A stretch of DNA of 64,000 nt from Chrysopilus asiliformis (lineage: Eukaryota > Arthropoda > Insecta > Diptera > Rhagionidae): contig OZ035961.1 in assembly GCA_964034945.1 (NCBI GenBank), positions 18,863,243-18,927,242 of the forward strand, written 5' to 3'. Under the pieces are notes generated by a model. The model saw only the letters and a list, made by a program, of their open reading frames with translations. It had not been told where the DNA came from and did not search any database. Position 1 is the stretch's first letter. Every line of letters begins with the position of its first letter. Made by a program: the position numbers and the translations under genes. This document shows positions 9,159 through 30,662 of the stretch, piece by piece.

Positions 9159-12100
9159 GGTTTCTTTTCTGTTCTAAACGAAAGTATCCTGATAAGTCCC
9201 TATGACTAATACACGAAAAGTCTTTGTTGTTTTTTTCTTTTCTTTCTTAAATATATCGTTTGATTCAGTTTAAGTACGTTGAAGTACTACGCCCTTATGG
9301 TATGTTGAGGATATGTGATGAGCACATACTTTGATCCAAAGTTAAAAACCTATATTTCTATAGAAGACTGTTTCCAACTCCTAAAATTCGAACTTCTGGA
9401 AAATCCGACTCTTTCAAAATTCGTTGGCTTCCGTTGACCGATCCGTGCACGAGAAAAATCCACCTTTCACACACGTCCTACGCTGACTGAGTGCTGACTG
9501 TTGACTTATTCTATTCTGTTTACATTCTTTTCCGCTTATCAGATAAAATATAATCGATTTTAGTCCACAAGTTATTCTCCTCTAATTAAAGCCAGAAAAG
9601 TCACAACCAGTTGGGTGGTGCTAATAATCCTTGTATATTCGTTTTTTTTTACTATACTATTGCAGTCGGAGTGTACGGCACAAAATAGAAGTTGCTATCG
9701 ACAAATACGGTTGAGGGGATGAACTCATTGGAATAGTTGTTCACTCTTTTACCAGATGTATTTTTTGAATATTTTCTGATGGCGTCATAAAAACAGCAAC
9801 AAGTCCCATTAATGTTTATTTGCAACATTTTCTTAGATGTTTATTTTATATACGGTCTTGTATTTCTTTTCTTTGTACGCTTAAATTGTTCGTACAAAAT
9901 TGCAAAAATTTAGTAACCTATTAAAACACCAAGTTTCACACTAATATTACAAAAGAAAATAAATTGTTTTGCCCCGAAAGACTACCTACGTTCCCAAGGA
10001 TCGAAAGCCATAGTAAACTGGGTATCTTAAAAAATCACTGCACGAATTTCCCAAGTGTTTCTCACTGAAATAATCTTCTGGTGGTCGCCGAATTCGTATG
10101 GATTAAACGAACACCCCCACCGAATTCTGCCTGCAGCGGCTATTTTTAGTATAGCCTCATTCGATTTAGTGGGGGGTAGACGGGCGAATCGAGGGCAAAT
10201 TTTGTCCAGATATAAAAGCTCTGGCGCTAAATTTTCCACACTATACGAAACTCCAATATTGTCATGTTTTTTGCTATTTAGCAATAAACGAAAGCAATGA
10301 CGACCACATTAACACCGAACAAAACTTTCTTCTAGTTCCAATTTGTAACAAAATTATATTTCGGGTATTTATTTACTTAATTTTTTTTACTATCTTATTG
10401 CTACGCTATTTTGGACATTTGTCCAATAATTTTTTGTGTTCAGGCATTGAAATGAAAGCATTTTCTGGCGTCATCGGTTCTCGTATTAGCGGAAACAAGT
10501 GTTTCTAATTACATTACAAAGTTTTGTAAAATGCCGATTTTCTATAACGTTGAAAATGGTTTAAATATTAATTAAAGTTTATGAATTTTAGCAGAATATC
10601 ACAATTTAAAACGGTAATTTTTAATAAGTTCTTCGCTATTCGACTATCAAGAAACGGAACCCACGCACTAAAGGCGCCGAATATCTGCCTTGCCTGTTTA
10701 AAAGGCTTCGATCGTTTGTGGCAATGTTCGCTTGTATTGGATTTCTTTGCTTACGACTTTCGAAAACTTTTTGGGTGGCTCAGCGACCACCCTCACTTTG
10801 TGATTCCATAACTTACCCTGTTCATATAAAATACTGTGAAGATAGTATCGTGTGGCCTCTTTACTGCTTGTTTGCGTGGCGTTTCCACTCTTGTTATTAC
10901 TAAAATGCGCATATTTACTGTAAAAGTTGAATTAAGTCCATTGCTGATAAAGCAGGTATTAATGCGCTTAGCAGGAACAAGTGAAGCAAGAGTCAAGTAG
11001 ATTTAATAATACATTTCTGTTTTTGATCAAAAAAAAATTTGGTTTTCTAAATTAGATACATATATCGATTTAAATGACCTTTAAAATTTTTTAACTTCAT
11101 TGTAAGTCTCCCTAAAAACCAATCACTATTTTATCAATTATTTCTATGAGTATACATGTGTATTTTGTTACGTGAGAGTCGACCGTTTTTTAAATTCTTT
11201 TATTTTCTGTTTTACATAAAAAAAACACTTGAATTTTTGTGAAAACCTTTGATTTACTTTTAAAAAGAGATTTTCTATAATTGTCACTACTATTATACTA
11301 GGAACTTCGCCCCCCGACAATGGGTCAGTCTTCGGACTCACCGTCGGCCACGCACAAAACTACGTCAAAATTACTTTAAAATTTCAAAACATGAATAATA
11401 TCCATTAAAGGTTGAAGGATAAATAAAAATATAAGCGAATAAAGCCAAAAAACCAATTTATTACAACTAATTAATAATTTCTATCTATATTTGCACCTGT
11501 TGCAGCCGAAGCTCCCCTGAAAGTTTCCTGCTACTTGGTTCATTGGTTCTCCAAATATAGGCGAACAGACAGAAAAACAGGAAGCAGTATACATAAATCG
11601 AGAAAAAACAGAAGGGAAGCATTGGATTGACCGACCCATGGTCTAAAACCCGCTCTCGAGTCGGTCTCCGCTATGAATGCCATCTAGAGGAAAGTAATAG
11701 TATATGAAAATTAGTCGACGTTTTAATTATTTTAAATTGCAATCGACTTCAAGCACTTGGAAAACACATCTTTAATTTTCATAAGAAAGTTATGATATAT
11801 CCTATATCAGTGTTGTTTACCAACCAATTGTGAGCTAAATTTTCGGCCTTTCAGACTTCCTTCCCCTCCGTCCGCGTCACGTTTTTGATGATTTTCTGAA
11901 TGGGATTTAATACCCCCATCGCACTACTTAGACTCTCCCTACCCCTAAATGTATAACGTATTTTATCACGAGTTCCTAATCAATTTTTCTTTGTAATTTG
12001 TTTAAGTTATGCAGCGACCTTTATCATGTCCCCTCTCCCATATTATTATGTTTCAGTTTTATTACTAAACAGTTTGTCTTTCAAGAAAAATTAACACTCA

Positions 12101-12204
12101 CCCTTTTCTGGCATTCTTTGATGTAGACTCCTACACTGTTGCCCGAAAAAGGTTGTAAGTTAATAAATATTTTTTTAGCTTTTACGTTTTTTGCAAGCTT
12201 ATTG

Positions 12205-12253
12205 ATCAAAAGGTTGGTGCGAAAAAAAAAATCTTTCACACCAACCTTTTGAT
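12205..12253. repeat. Perfect 15-bp stem hairpin
   Basis: ATCAAAAGGTTGGTG (12205-12219) is followed after 19 bases by its exact reverse complement (12239-12253). It may be a remnant of a fold-back element. There is no T-run or gene context to suggest a terminator. Confidence 0.6.
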
Positions 12254-12479
12254 AGAAAGCACAAAAAATAAAATCTTAATTTAACTGTTAAATATTTTTT
12301 ATATTTTCGACGTAAACATTCGGAAGATATACTTTTGTTGCCATTGTGTATTACCAGAAATAAAGGACTACTGACAAACGCGTAGTTTCAAAGTAAATAA
12401 CAAAAAAGGAAATTGAGAAAAGCCGCCATTTTGGCTATTTTCGGTTAATGGATTTCCACCAAAAGTGGAGGCTCGTCTC

Positions 12480-12665
12480 ATACCAGAACCAAACATGCCT
12501 CTAAAATTTTATGGCTTTTAGTCACAAACTAATAGACAAAAATACTGACAGACAAAAAGACATTTTTGTAATAATGCTCCAATCGACTCAGGGGTGCTCA
12601 GGAAATGTTTTTTTAGGTAAAATTATGATGTCAAAATTTTTCATGAATACAATACTTTATTATAC
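12480..12665. repeat. Dispersed repeat copy (family also at 6546 and 41010)
   Basis: It shares CTRACAGACAGAAAGACATT-like text, TTTTTGTAATAATGCTCCAA, GACTCAGG, GGAAATGTTTTTTAG and TTCATGAATACAATACTTTA with the copy at 41010-41190, and is inverted relative to 6546. No coding capacity is seen. The degenerate acagacag tract suggests the 3' part of a retroposon. Confidence 0.6.
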
Positions 12666-12970
12666 AATACTTTAAGTAATTATTAAGACAAATATTTAGT
12701 CAATGCGACAGCGATTTTGACACGTTTACATTTCATAAAAAAACCAAATTTTGATAAAAATGTTCATGATATTTTTTACAAAAGTTTCGGAAATTTCGCC
12801 GAAAGTGTAATATTTGGCAGAAACCGAAATCGAGATTTCGGTCGGGCAATACAAATAAGTATATAAATTTGGAAACACATGTTACGATAATCAACTTAAT
12901 TTTTAACCTGAGATTTTTTCGTATAACTATGAAGATTGTCGACCACCTATTTTAAGTTTGATTATAACTC

Positions 12971-13166
12971 CACAGAGCTTCTATAGAACAGAGGTTAAAA
13001 TCACACTGAGCGACAAAAATATGGCGTGAAATATGGGATTTTATCATTAGCTCGAAAGCTTTACGAAAGCTTTTTTCTGCTTGTGCTAATGATAAAGTCC
13101 CATATTTCACGCCATATTTTTGTCGCTCAGTGTCAATTTTAACCTCTGTTCTATAGAAGCTCTGTG
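12971..13166. mobile_element. Fold-back MITE with ~85-bp arms and 7-bp flanking repeat
   Basis: The left arm starts CACAGAGCTTCTATAGAACA and the right arm ends with its complement. The arms are nearly identical over ~85 bp (including TATGGCGTGAAATATGGGA) around a ~30-bp loop. ATAACTC occurs directly on both sides (12964-12970 and 13167-13173), reading as a 7-bp target duplication. CA..TG-type ends and a 7-8-bp duplication suit a hAT-related non-autonomous element. The near-identity of the arms suggests youth. Confidence 0.72.
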
Positions 13167-13846
13167 ATAACTCTTTGATATTTTACGGATAATGTCAATG
13201 AATCCTTAATACCAAGTTTATATGGTATCTAATTTGAAAGGATATTTGATAAATTTCAGTCATTTTCAGATCAAAATACTTTCCGTTAACTACTAATTTG
13301 ACACGTCTCAAGAATTAACGACATGAAAATCTGGTCACGTTTTCCTAAAGTTTAGGTCGATCAATGTGTTGACATAAACTATATTCCATTTGAAATGTTA
13401 TTGGCATATACCTTTTGATGAAGGTATTGCACTTAGCTCTTCATATATGTATTTATACAGGTGCTACCAATTAAGTTTTGTAATATTACAGTTGTGCAAG
13501 AGACAAACAGATGGGAAGGACATGAATAATGTTTAGTTGAGCGATGTAAAAAGATTTTTAAATCCTTTGATAGTTTGTTAAGTTGAAAGTATAGAAACGT
13601 GTACACTTACTGTAGCGGTTTTTGGTATAAAGTTTCAAATTACCGTTGTTATCAATTCCTTATGCGCAGCTCTAATTCTAAGGAAAATTTTCTAGTTAAA
13701 TCGCACCATTTAATTAGAAAATAAATTTAAAATCTTTAAATTCAAAGAAAAATAAAACCAATCAATTATTGGATAGCTCATTTGTTTAACTCAATAAATT
13801 GACAAATTGATCGATTGATATTCTTCTGGTAATAAAAAAAAATAAC

Positions 13847-23738
<9,892 letters not shown>

Positions 23739-25452
23739 GCTGCCAGAATTTGGTAACTATAGAAAGTAGTATAAAATGAATTTGCTTGATTTAAAAAAAT
23801 CATATGAAACATTTTGCTTAACATTTTTTTGAACGTAACCTTTTGTACACCAAAAAAATTGTTTCGTTGCTGAAGCAAAAAAAAGTTTCTTGCATTTGGT
23901 AGCACTAAATCTGAAGCATATTTATCCCGATTTTCTTATTCGGATAATTTTATATAGGTTTTTACTTGCCGCGTAGAAAAAATAATGTAACTATACAAAT
24001 GCATGAAAAAAAAACTTTTGAAATATCATATCATAAGAGTTGTTTTTTAATAAATTCAATTCCAATTTTTTTAAATCTCGAAAAGGATTTTAATCGCTAG
24101 AAGAGAAAAGAAACCTCCAAATTAAAGGTGTCTGGTTCAATTCCTTCGTTAATATACGTTTTCATAGACAGGTGCAAATTAGTGACACTTTTCATATAAC
24201 ACGTTAAAGCAGTATAGAGAAAATAATATTGGAGGTAATTTTAACTATTTTTCACTGTTATTTCCAATTAAATTAATGTAAATTCTGTGAAATCACATAA
24301 CTTCCCGTAAACGAATTATATTAATAACTCGTGAAACCTTAAAACAAATGATATTAATAACTCATGGAACAATTATCCACTAAAGGCCAATAACGGGTTT
24401 AAAGAAATTTCTAGCGACCGCTAAATCAAGTTAGCGGGCGAATTTCAGGCAAAAAAAACCCGCCTACTTGATTTACTTGTAGTAGCCGCTTAAGGTTTCG
24501 TAAAACCCGCCAAAAGTTTTTCAATTAATCATAAAACATAGTTTTTAAATTCAGTTAGTTCTATCACGTAATCCATCTCTTTACATCTGACACTTTAATC
24601 CGCGATTTTTATTATGCAACACTAAATTCATGTTTCACATCACAACCATTTACATTACGACATAAAATTCTGAAATTTATTCCTGAATCACGCCGGAACT
24701 GGAATTCAAATCGCCGCAACAAAATCAAATTTTGACCACATTTGCTAAAAAATTCGGAATGAAACTCGCGGAGAAATTCAAAATAGAAGGGGTCTTATGT
24801 TGGAAAAAATCCCAGTTTAGTGGAAGAATCGAAAGGTCTTTTAAAAATATTTGTCACTTAACTAAACCTGATATTTAAACAATATTTATTTTCGTTTAGA
24901 AAATGTTATGAAAAAATATTCTTTAATATAAACAATAGTAAATTGTTGATAAAATCAACTCACGAAAAAGGACACTCTGTGTTATTTTATTATTATTATT
25001 TTTATTATTATAATTGGTCAAGCAAAATTTGTTCTTTAAACTTTATTGAGTAACTGGTTTAATTTTATTAATTTCCAAAACTTACTTATCAAAATGTGTT
25101 ACAAGTGCTCTTAAATTCACTATAGTTTAAAACCAGTTTAGAAAAACTTTCAAATAAATTAAATCCACAGCATAATTATTTAACTGCATATAATTGCTAT
25201 ATTTCCTTGTTGAGCTATCCACTTTGGTTCTTTTATAGTTGCTGTATTTTTAGAAAGGAATTAACGAGAGCTGCTTACGAGTAATATTTCAAATTTTATT
25301 AAAACTTTTCCTTCATATTTTTTATTTAAATTGATTTTTGTTTGAAGCGACTCTCATCCTTCTAAGATTTTTTAGATGCGACCAGTTTTCAATCCACTGA
25401 AAAACTAAACTATTTGCTGTGTGCTCGGTGCCAATAAGCAAGGGGCTATACT
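23739..25452 (-). other. trp 5' UTR exon(s) and leader intron (predicted)
   Basis: The sequence just before the trp ATG is a CTATAG acceptor at ~23761, so the leader is spliced. A strong donor (CTC/GTAAGC) at 25277-25279 on the minus strand could end a 5' UTR exon beginning near 25400-25425. The intervening ~1.5 kb is AT-rich. It contains, inverted at 24581-24606, the shared cgcgg-attaaagtgtcag motif. Confidence 0.4.
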
Positions 25453-25463
25453 TAATCAAATTA
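25453..25463 (-). promoter_or_regulatory. RCSI/Pph13-type photoreceptor promoter site upstream of trp
   Basis: TAATCAAATTA fits the consensus TAATYNRATTA exactly, and on the minus strand TAATTTGATTA fits as well. In flies this palindromic homeodomain site (RCSI/Ret type) lies just upstream of the start of photoreceptor-specific genes. Here it is 1.7 kb before the trp ATG and ~180 bp before the predicted leader donor at 25277. An AAGTATAG TATA-like string follows at ~25445-25452. Confidence 0.55.
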
Positions 25464-27675
25464 GCAGATATTATCGATTACCGATTTTTTGTAAGACAGT
25501 AGCTAGGCTTATATAATTTGTTCTATAGACACTGTCGAACACACGCGGAAAATTCAAACTCTACTTATATCTCCGTCATACTACCAAAGCCTACCCCAAT
25601 TCTATAAAAAAAAATCGCAGTCCGTCAAGTGCAATCCGGTATTGCGGCCGCTGAAATGAATTGAGTCCCAACTAACCCCAGATTTTAAATGTAAGAAATT
25701 TTCACGTGCTTTTTATTATGTTCTATTCTCACAGGCTATTTCTTGAGTTTAGATAGTTGGAAATTGAATGAATAGCTTAAAGACTATGTTAAACTTTTTT
25801 ACCTCCAATAATACGACATTGAACTGGATTTATCTGAGTTTTTGAACTTGCTCCAATTTATTTGTTCTGTTTAAAGTATTGTTATTTTGCTGTTTATTTT
25901 CTAAAAAAACGACATGTTTGAACTAATTGTCTACTAAAAGATTCACAATTTTTGTTGTTAAAAAAAAAAGTAACATTGGATTCAATTCATTTTAATTGCT
26001 TCTTCAGTTATTTGGTTTCTCCGTGTATTCGCATCCAATATTTTATATATATTTTGGTGATGTTAACATGAATTTATTCCTTTATATTGTTTATGCAGTA
26101 TTGCGTAAAAAAGATTCTAATTTATTGAATATGGTAAAACATATTTTTTTGTAAAAATTATAGATTTAATATATTTTTTTAAAATCTTTGCCTATTCTGG
26201 CAAATTTGTTTGATTTCCCATTTGAAAATTCGTGACTGGAAACAAAAATAATTTTAATTCCTTTGTCACACCTATTCATATGATGAATGAATGTGAATGC
26301 TTATGACATCTTATTGATTTCTAATCCAAGATATTATTTTCATATTTTAACAACTATTTTAAAAATGCAATAGAGATTTGAATAATGCACGATTGTTGAG
26401 CTTTTGCCACTAGTTGCACATGAGATATTTTCTAATTTAATTAAACCTACATGGAAAGCAATACATTTATAAGAGTTAAACTGAACAATTTCTAAACATA
26501 GATTTGGGATTCCTTTATTAATTTATTAGGAAAATTGTTTTCAATCAAAATAAAATGACTTGGATCACTGAAAAATTAGAAAAGACAAAGTGGAGTAAGA
26601 GAACCTCAGGATCTTTTTCATCTTACATAACGAAGGCAGGGAAATAGATATAATAATAATGTCTGTATGCTGATTAATGTGACTAGTATTGAGCAGATCT
26701 GGATCAAACTTTACTTGAAATTAGATCTCAATTGATTTGTTCGTAGCGCTAATTAATAAAAAAATGATGTTGTGCACAAATAAAACTTTTTATATTAAGG
26801 GATTATGTGTACCTGCAATCTTTGGAGAAATCGATTTTTTTTTGTATATTCTTAAAGTACAACATTTTAATTTTTATTCATTAAAATATTAAGTTGATTG
26901 GATGAAAATTCCCAAAGGACCATTTACGAAATAACTTGAAACTTTAATCTCGATCTTCTCAAAACTATGTCTTCAAATTCGGTGACTCAATAATGACTCA
27001 GCCGATTTCTTTCAAATATTGCACAGATATTAAGGGTCCATTTATGGCCGAAACTTTTTTTTAAATTTATAGTTTTTTAAAGTCAAAAATAGGCCAATTT
27101 TTATCAAAAAATCAATACTTTACTTTAAAATAGATGCAAAATTGATTTTTGAAAATTCCGAACTGCCCAGGACAGCATTATGTAATACTTATTTGATTGA
27201 TTTCAGGTGAATGACCAGATATCATCAGATGTCACCAGATGTCATCGCATATCACCCCCCGAAAAAAGTCCTTTCGTACGGTTACAAAAACAATTTTCTT
27301 ATATAGTTAAACATGTACTTAATTAAATGCAAAAAGTTAATCATAAATCACCAAAAAACGCGTTTTGTTCTGGCCTTACAGGTAGACTAACACCCTTTAT
27401 CAAATAAAATCCTTGGATAAAGCCAAAAGTTTATAACATGTTTTCATTTCTTTTACTTATATCGTAAACATTTAAGACATACAACCATTATTTTTGCAAT
27501 TACGAATATTGGTTCAATTGAATCGATTGAATCCTAATTAATTATCGTAAATTATCAGAAATTGTTACTTACATTATTTCTTTGACTAGTGAGCAGTAGA
27601 ATAATTTTGAACTGAACGTAGTTGAGTAAGTAACACATAGAGAGATGTTCCCTAGAGCCGGACGGCCCCGAATGC

Positions 27676-28559
27676 TGGGCATCTGGGTTTTCTAAGTATC
27701 TTGAAACCCCAGAACTTGCCTATATTTTTCGAGTTTAAAAAAGTTTTGGGTTCTACGTTCTATTAGAGAGCGAGACCATTTGTTAATCTATTGTCTAGCT
27801 TAATTTTTAAGGGACTTACATTTTTGGAAATAAGGGACTTACATTTTTGGGCCGAAATTAGTTGTAGTTTGTGCTTTGGCTATTATTTTACAAAGCACCG
27901 TTCCCACTTTCCTCTACGATAGAGGGAAAGTAATTGTATTTATGACGGATACCAACTCGAGAACGGGGCAGATAGAAAATCTCTGATCAATACGAAATCC
28001 GTTTGAGGCAAAATTATGAGAATGTTCGTGCATCTTTCTGTCGGTCGGTCGGTCGGTATGTTTGTCTGTCGATCTGTCCGTTTTACGTATTTTGAATAAC
28101 TCGAGAACCCTTTGAGCTAGCGACTTGAAATTTTTTGTATATGAGTATTACGAAAATCGTAATTTTCTATCGACTTTTGGAAAAGTAATATTAGTTATTT
28201 CATACATTTTTTTTTAAAACTATACAAAATTTCATGTCTCTAGCTCAATTTTTTCGAAAGATATGGTGTTCACCGGACAGACAGACGGATACACAGACGA
28301 ACTGTCATGCGGAAATCAAAATCTTTTGTTATCCCTAACAACCTAGTGTAGTAAATTCTTGTGTCCGATGATTGGTTCGATGCGTTATAAACGGTATACT
28401 AAATCGTATAAAAATTGTTGAAAATAGATGACTTATATGAGTTTATTATTTTTTTGTGGTGAATTTGTTGCCTAATATTCTAAATTTGCTTTTTATTAAA
28501 CTATGAAACATAAAAAATCCATGTAGTTTTGAAAATTCCATGAAAAACCCAGATGCCCA
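27676..28559. mobile_element. Possible inverted-repeat element, ~0.88 kb
   Basis: TGGGCATCTGGGTTTT at 27676-27691 recurs as its exact reverse complement (AAAACCCAGATGCCCA) ending at 28559. The interior contains a (GGTC)n-like microsatellite (about 28040-28058) and a repeat shared with 31770-31960. No transposase is visible. The 16-bp match could also reflect a composite of repeats. Confidence 0.45.
28230..28410. repeat. Dispersed repeat, copy 1
   Basis: It shares long near-identity with 31780-31960, for example GTGTCCGATGATTGGTTCGA, TGCGTTAYAAACGGTRTACT, and tctctagctcaat followed by gatatggtgttcaccggacagacagacgg-type text. The degenerate gacggacgg/acagacag run is typical of insect LINE or SINE 3' regions. 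It is non-coding. Confidence 0.6.
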
Positions 28560-28856
28560 ACAATTTCTGTAATTTTACAATATATCAACCAAAATCAGAG
28601 GAAGATTTTTTTGATTTTGTTAATTCTTCTTGGCTGATTAATAACTTTTTATCTTTAGCTAAAAGAAAAATAGGGGCAAATAACTCAATGCATATTTGAT
28701 TTATGCTGCCTTAAGTGTAGAGAATTTTCCCAGACTCTTATTGTTTGAAAAGTTTTAAATTAATTATTTTTTATGTATTTTTTGTGTATCTTATTCAGTC
28801 CGCAATAATATCATCTGAAAAAGAAAAACTACAAGCATTTCTTTTAAATTAAAGTA

Positions 28857-28956
28857 CAGTAGAATCCCGATAATTCGTATTTCAAGGGACCAGCAAATTC
28901 ATACGAATTAGCGGGATATACGAATTATCGGGGTACGAATAATCGGGATTCTACTG
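28857..28956. mobile_element. pogo-like MITE, 100 bp, TA-flanked
   Basis: CAGTAGAATCCCGATAATTC at the left and its inverse CGGGATTCTACTG at the right, with TA on both sides (28855-28856, 28957-28958). The interior is made of further short inverted pieces (ATACGAATTA / GGGTACGAATA). The ends match the CAGTRGAAYCYCGAT type used by pogo/Tigger transposons. Confidence 0.72.
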
Positions 28957-30408
28957 TATATTTTAAAATATATTTCTAAAAGGTAATTAACATGGTTTTA
29001 TTGTCTGTAAAAATTGAGGAAACAATTATTGAAAGCTCTGTTTTTTTAAGTGAACATTTTTATATATGGAGAGTGATTTCAAAAATTGTAAAATTTGAAA
29101 TGTATAAAAATTAATTGAATAATTAATTTCTCATGTATGATCTTCATCAAAATAATTTTGAATGATATAAAAAACGAAAACGAAAACTCATAACGCCCAC
29201 TGCTTAATCTCTCGAATTAATTTTAGTTACCTATTTTTGTACTGCTACTATGTCAACAGTCAAGCATAATTAAAAGTATTCTATTCTATGAGATTAAATT
29301 TTAAGCTCAATTCAAATTTAGCTTTATCCATATTTGCATAAAATAATGTCGGGATTTTTGTGTGCTATTCGGCCGGCCCATTGGGCAAAAAATTAAAACA
29401 GGTATAAACATGCTGAGAATAACGACAAACAGAATATTGAGTAAAAGAAAAATCTATTTTATGCTGTTTAATTTCATGACATTTTGCCATCTTAATTCCA
29501 AAATGACCCTGTAATTTCCGTTTCATGTAATTCAAAGTGTCAGCCAAGAAAGTGATTCTCACACCTTAAAAATTCATTAACTGATGTCAGGTCAGATGGT
29601 CTTTATTATTTCTTTCCCAGTTTTACTTATGATTATTACATTTTCGCTGAAAAAGTTTAATAAAAAATTGAGAGTAAAATCCATTCTGGCGGAGACTTCC
29701 AAACCTTGTATACATAGTTGAAACACTTGAGAGAAATATGTTCATCTCGATGTGGGTTACGTTTTTATGTGAATTTTGTACAAGAGATAGTGATTATGAT
29801 GTATCTTTTACACGGTGAATTAATCAAAAGACTTGCCACTGTCACCAAGAAATTAAAAGACAACAAAATTTTTAATTATGCACCACTGTCGGGGAAAAAT
29901 GCAATGATTCCTTAATAAACCGACAACAGACGTCATATTACCTGAGGCCCTCAACGAACTATATTTCTATAATAGTTATATTTCTATAATCTACTCGCAT
30001 AGCTTACGTATTTTACTTTATACCACTTAGTGTCCCTGTCGGGATGTTGTTGATGCTTTTAGCATTTTGTCTTTTTCGTATGTTCATCCCTCCCGCTTCA
30101 AACTTGTTGCTATTTCCCATGCAAAAATTCAAATTGTTTCAGGTTGATTTCTCTTTTAGCCACTATACATGCCTACCAATGTTAGAGCTGTGGTAAATTA
30201 AGGGAAAAAAATGTTTGCGTTATTTTTAAAATGACAGTGGGATATAGACATAATTCCGCCCTCCTAGTCATATCCCATATATAACCCGAGTTCCCTGCTG
30301 GGCGCACATTTCAACAATTCACAGTTTCACCTGTTGAAGAAGACCTACGAAGAATGTCCAACAAGTGATTTGGATACGCGTGCGTAAATCCATGTTTGGT
30401 CCAAAGGA

Positions 30409-30450
30409 CTATAAAAGGAAGATTCCGGTCGGATGTTCCATCATAAACAG
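30409..30450 (+). promoter_or_regulatory. capa core promoter (TATA box and predicted start)
   Basis: CTATAAAAGG at 30409-30418 is a strong TATA box. A CATCATAAACAGTC stretch ~30 bp downstream (30437-30450) is a likely start region. This gives a ~220-nt leader before the capa ATG at 30663. Neuropeptide genes often have such TATA promoters. Confidence 0.55.
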
Positions 30451-30662
30451 TCAAAGGTCCTGGAATTCAACAGTTTCTTGATTTTCAAGTGAAAAGTGAA
30501 ACACGACAGTTTTGCAGTTAAAAAACAGTAGAGAATAAGAAAAAAAAACATTTTGTTCGGTAAAAGGAAACTTTTCAGTTACGTTCAGTTAGTTTTTGCG
30601 TTGATTTTGAAATAAAATTTCGGCAATATTTGGCGTAAAAAATTTAAAGAAACAGTGAAAAT

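Larger units (their letters stand above)
9159..13846. other. Intergenic region between the small membrane-protein gene and trp
   Basis: No convincing protein-coding exon is seen. The first ~400 bp probably contain the promoter/5' UTR of the minus-strand membrane-protein gene. A GC-richer island at ~10050-10300 contains a TATA-like ATATAAAAGC at ~10209 but no supported transcript. The region 12203-13167 holds hairpin and fold-back repeats that are listed separately. Confidence 0.4.
25464..30408. other. Intergenic region between divergent trp and capa
   Basis: No coding exon is supported in 4.9 kb. Contents are AT-rich spacer, a short ATCATCAGATGTCACC-type tandem at ~27220-27256, an inverted-repeat element at 27676-28559, a pogo-like MITE at 28857-28956, and small open frames without homology or coding character. 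Regulatory DNA for trp (left) and capa (right) is expected here. Confidence 0.4.

Noticed and set aside
10050..10300. GC-richer island with TATA-like ATATAAAAGC and overlapping ~80-codon frames
   Set aside because: Neither frame has coding character or splice continuation. A transcript cannot be supported from sequence alone.
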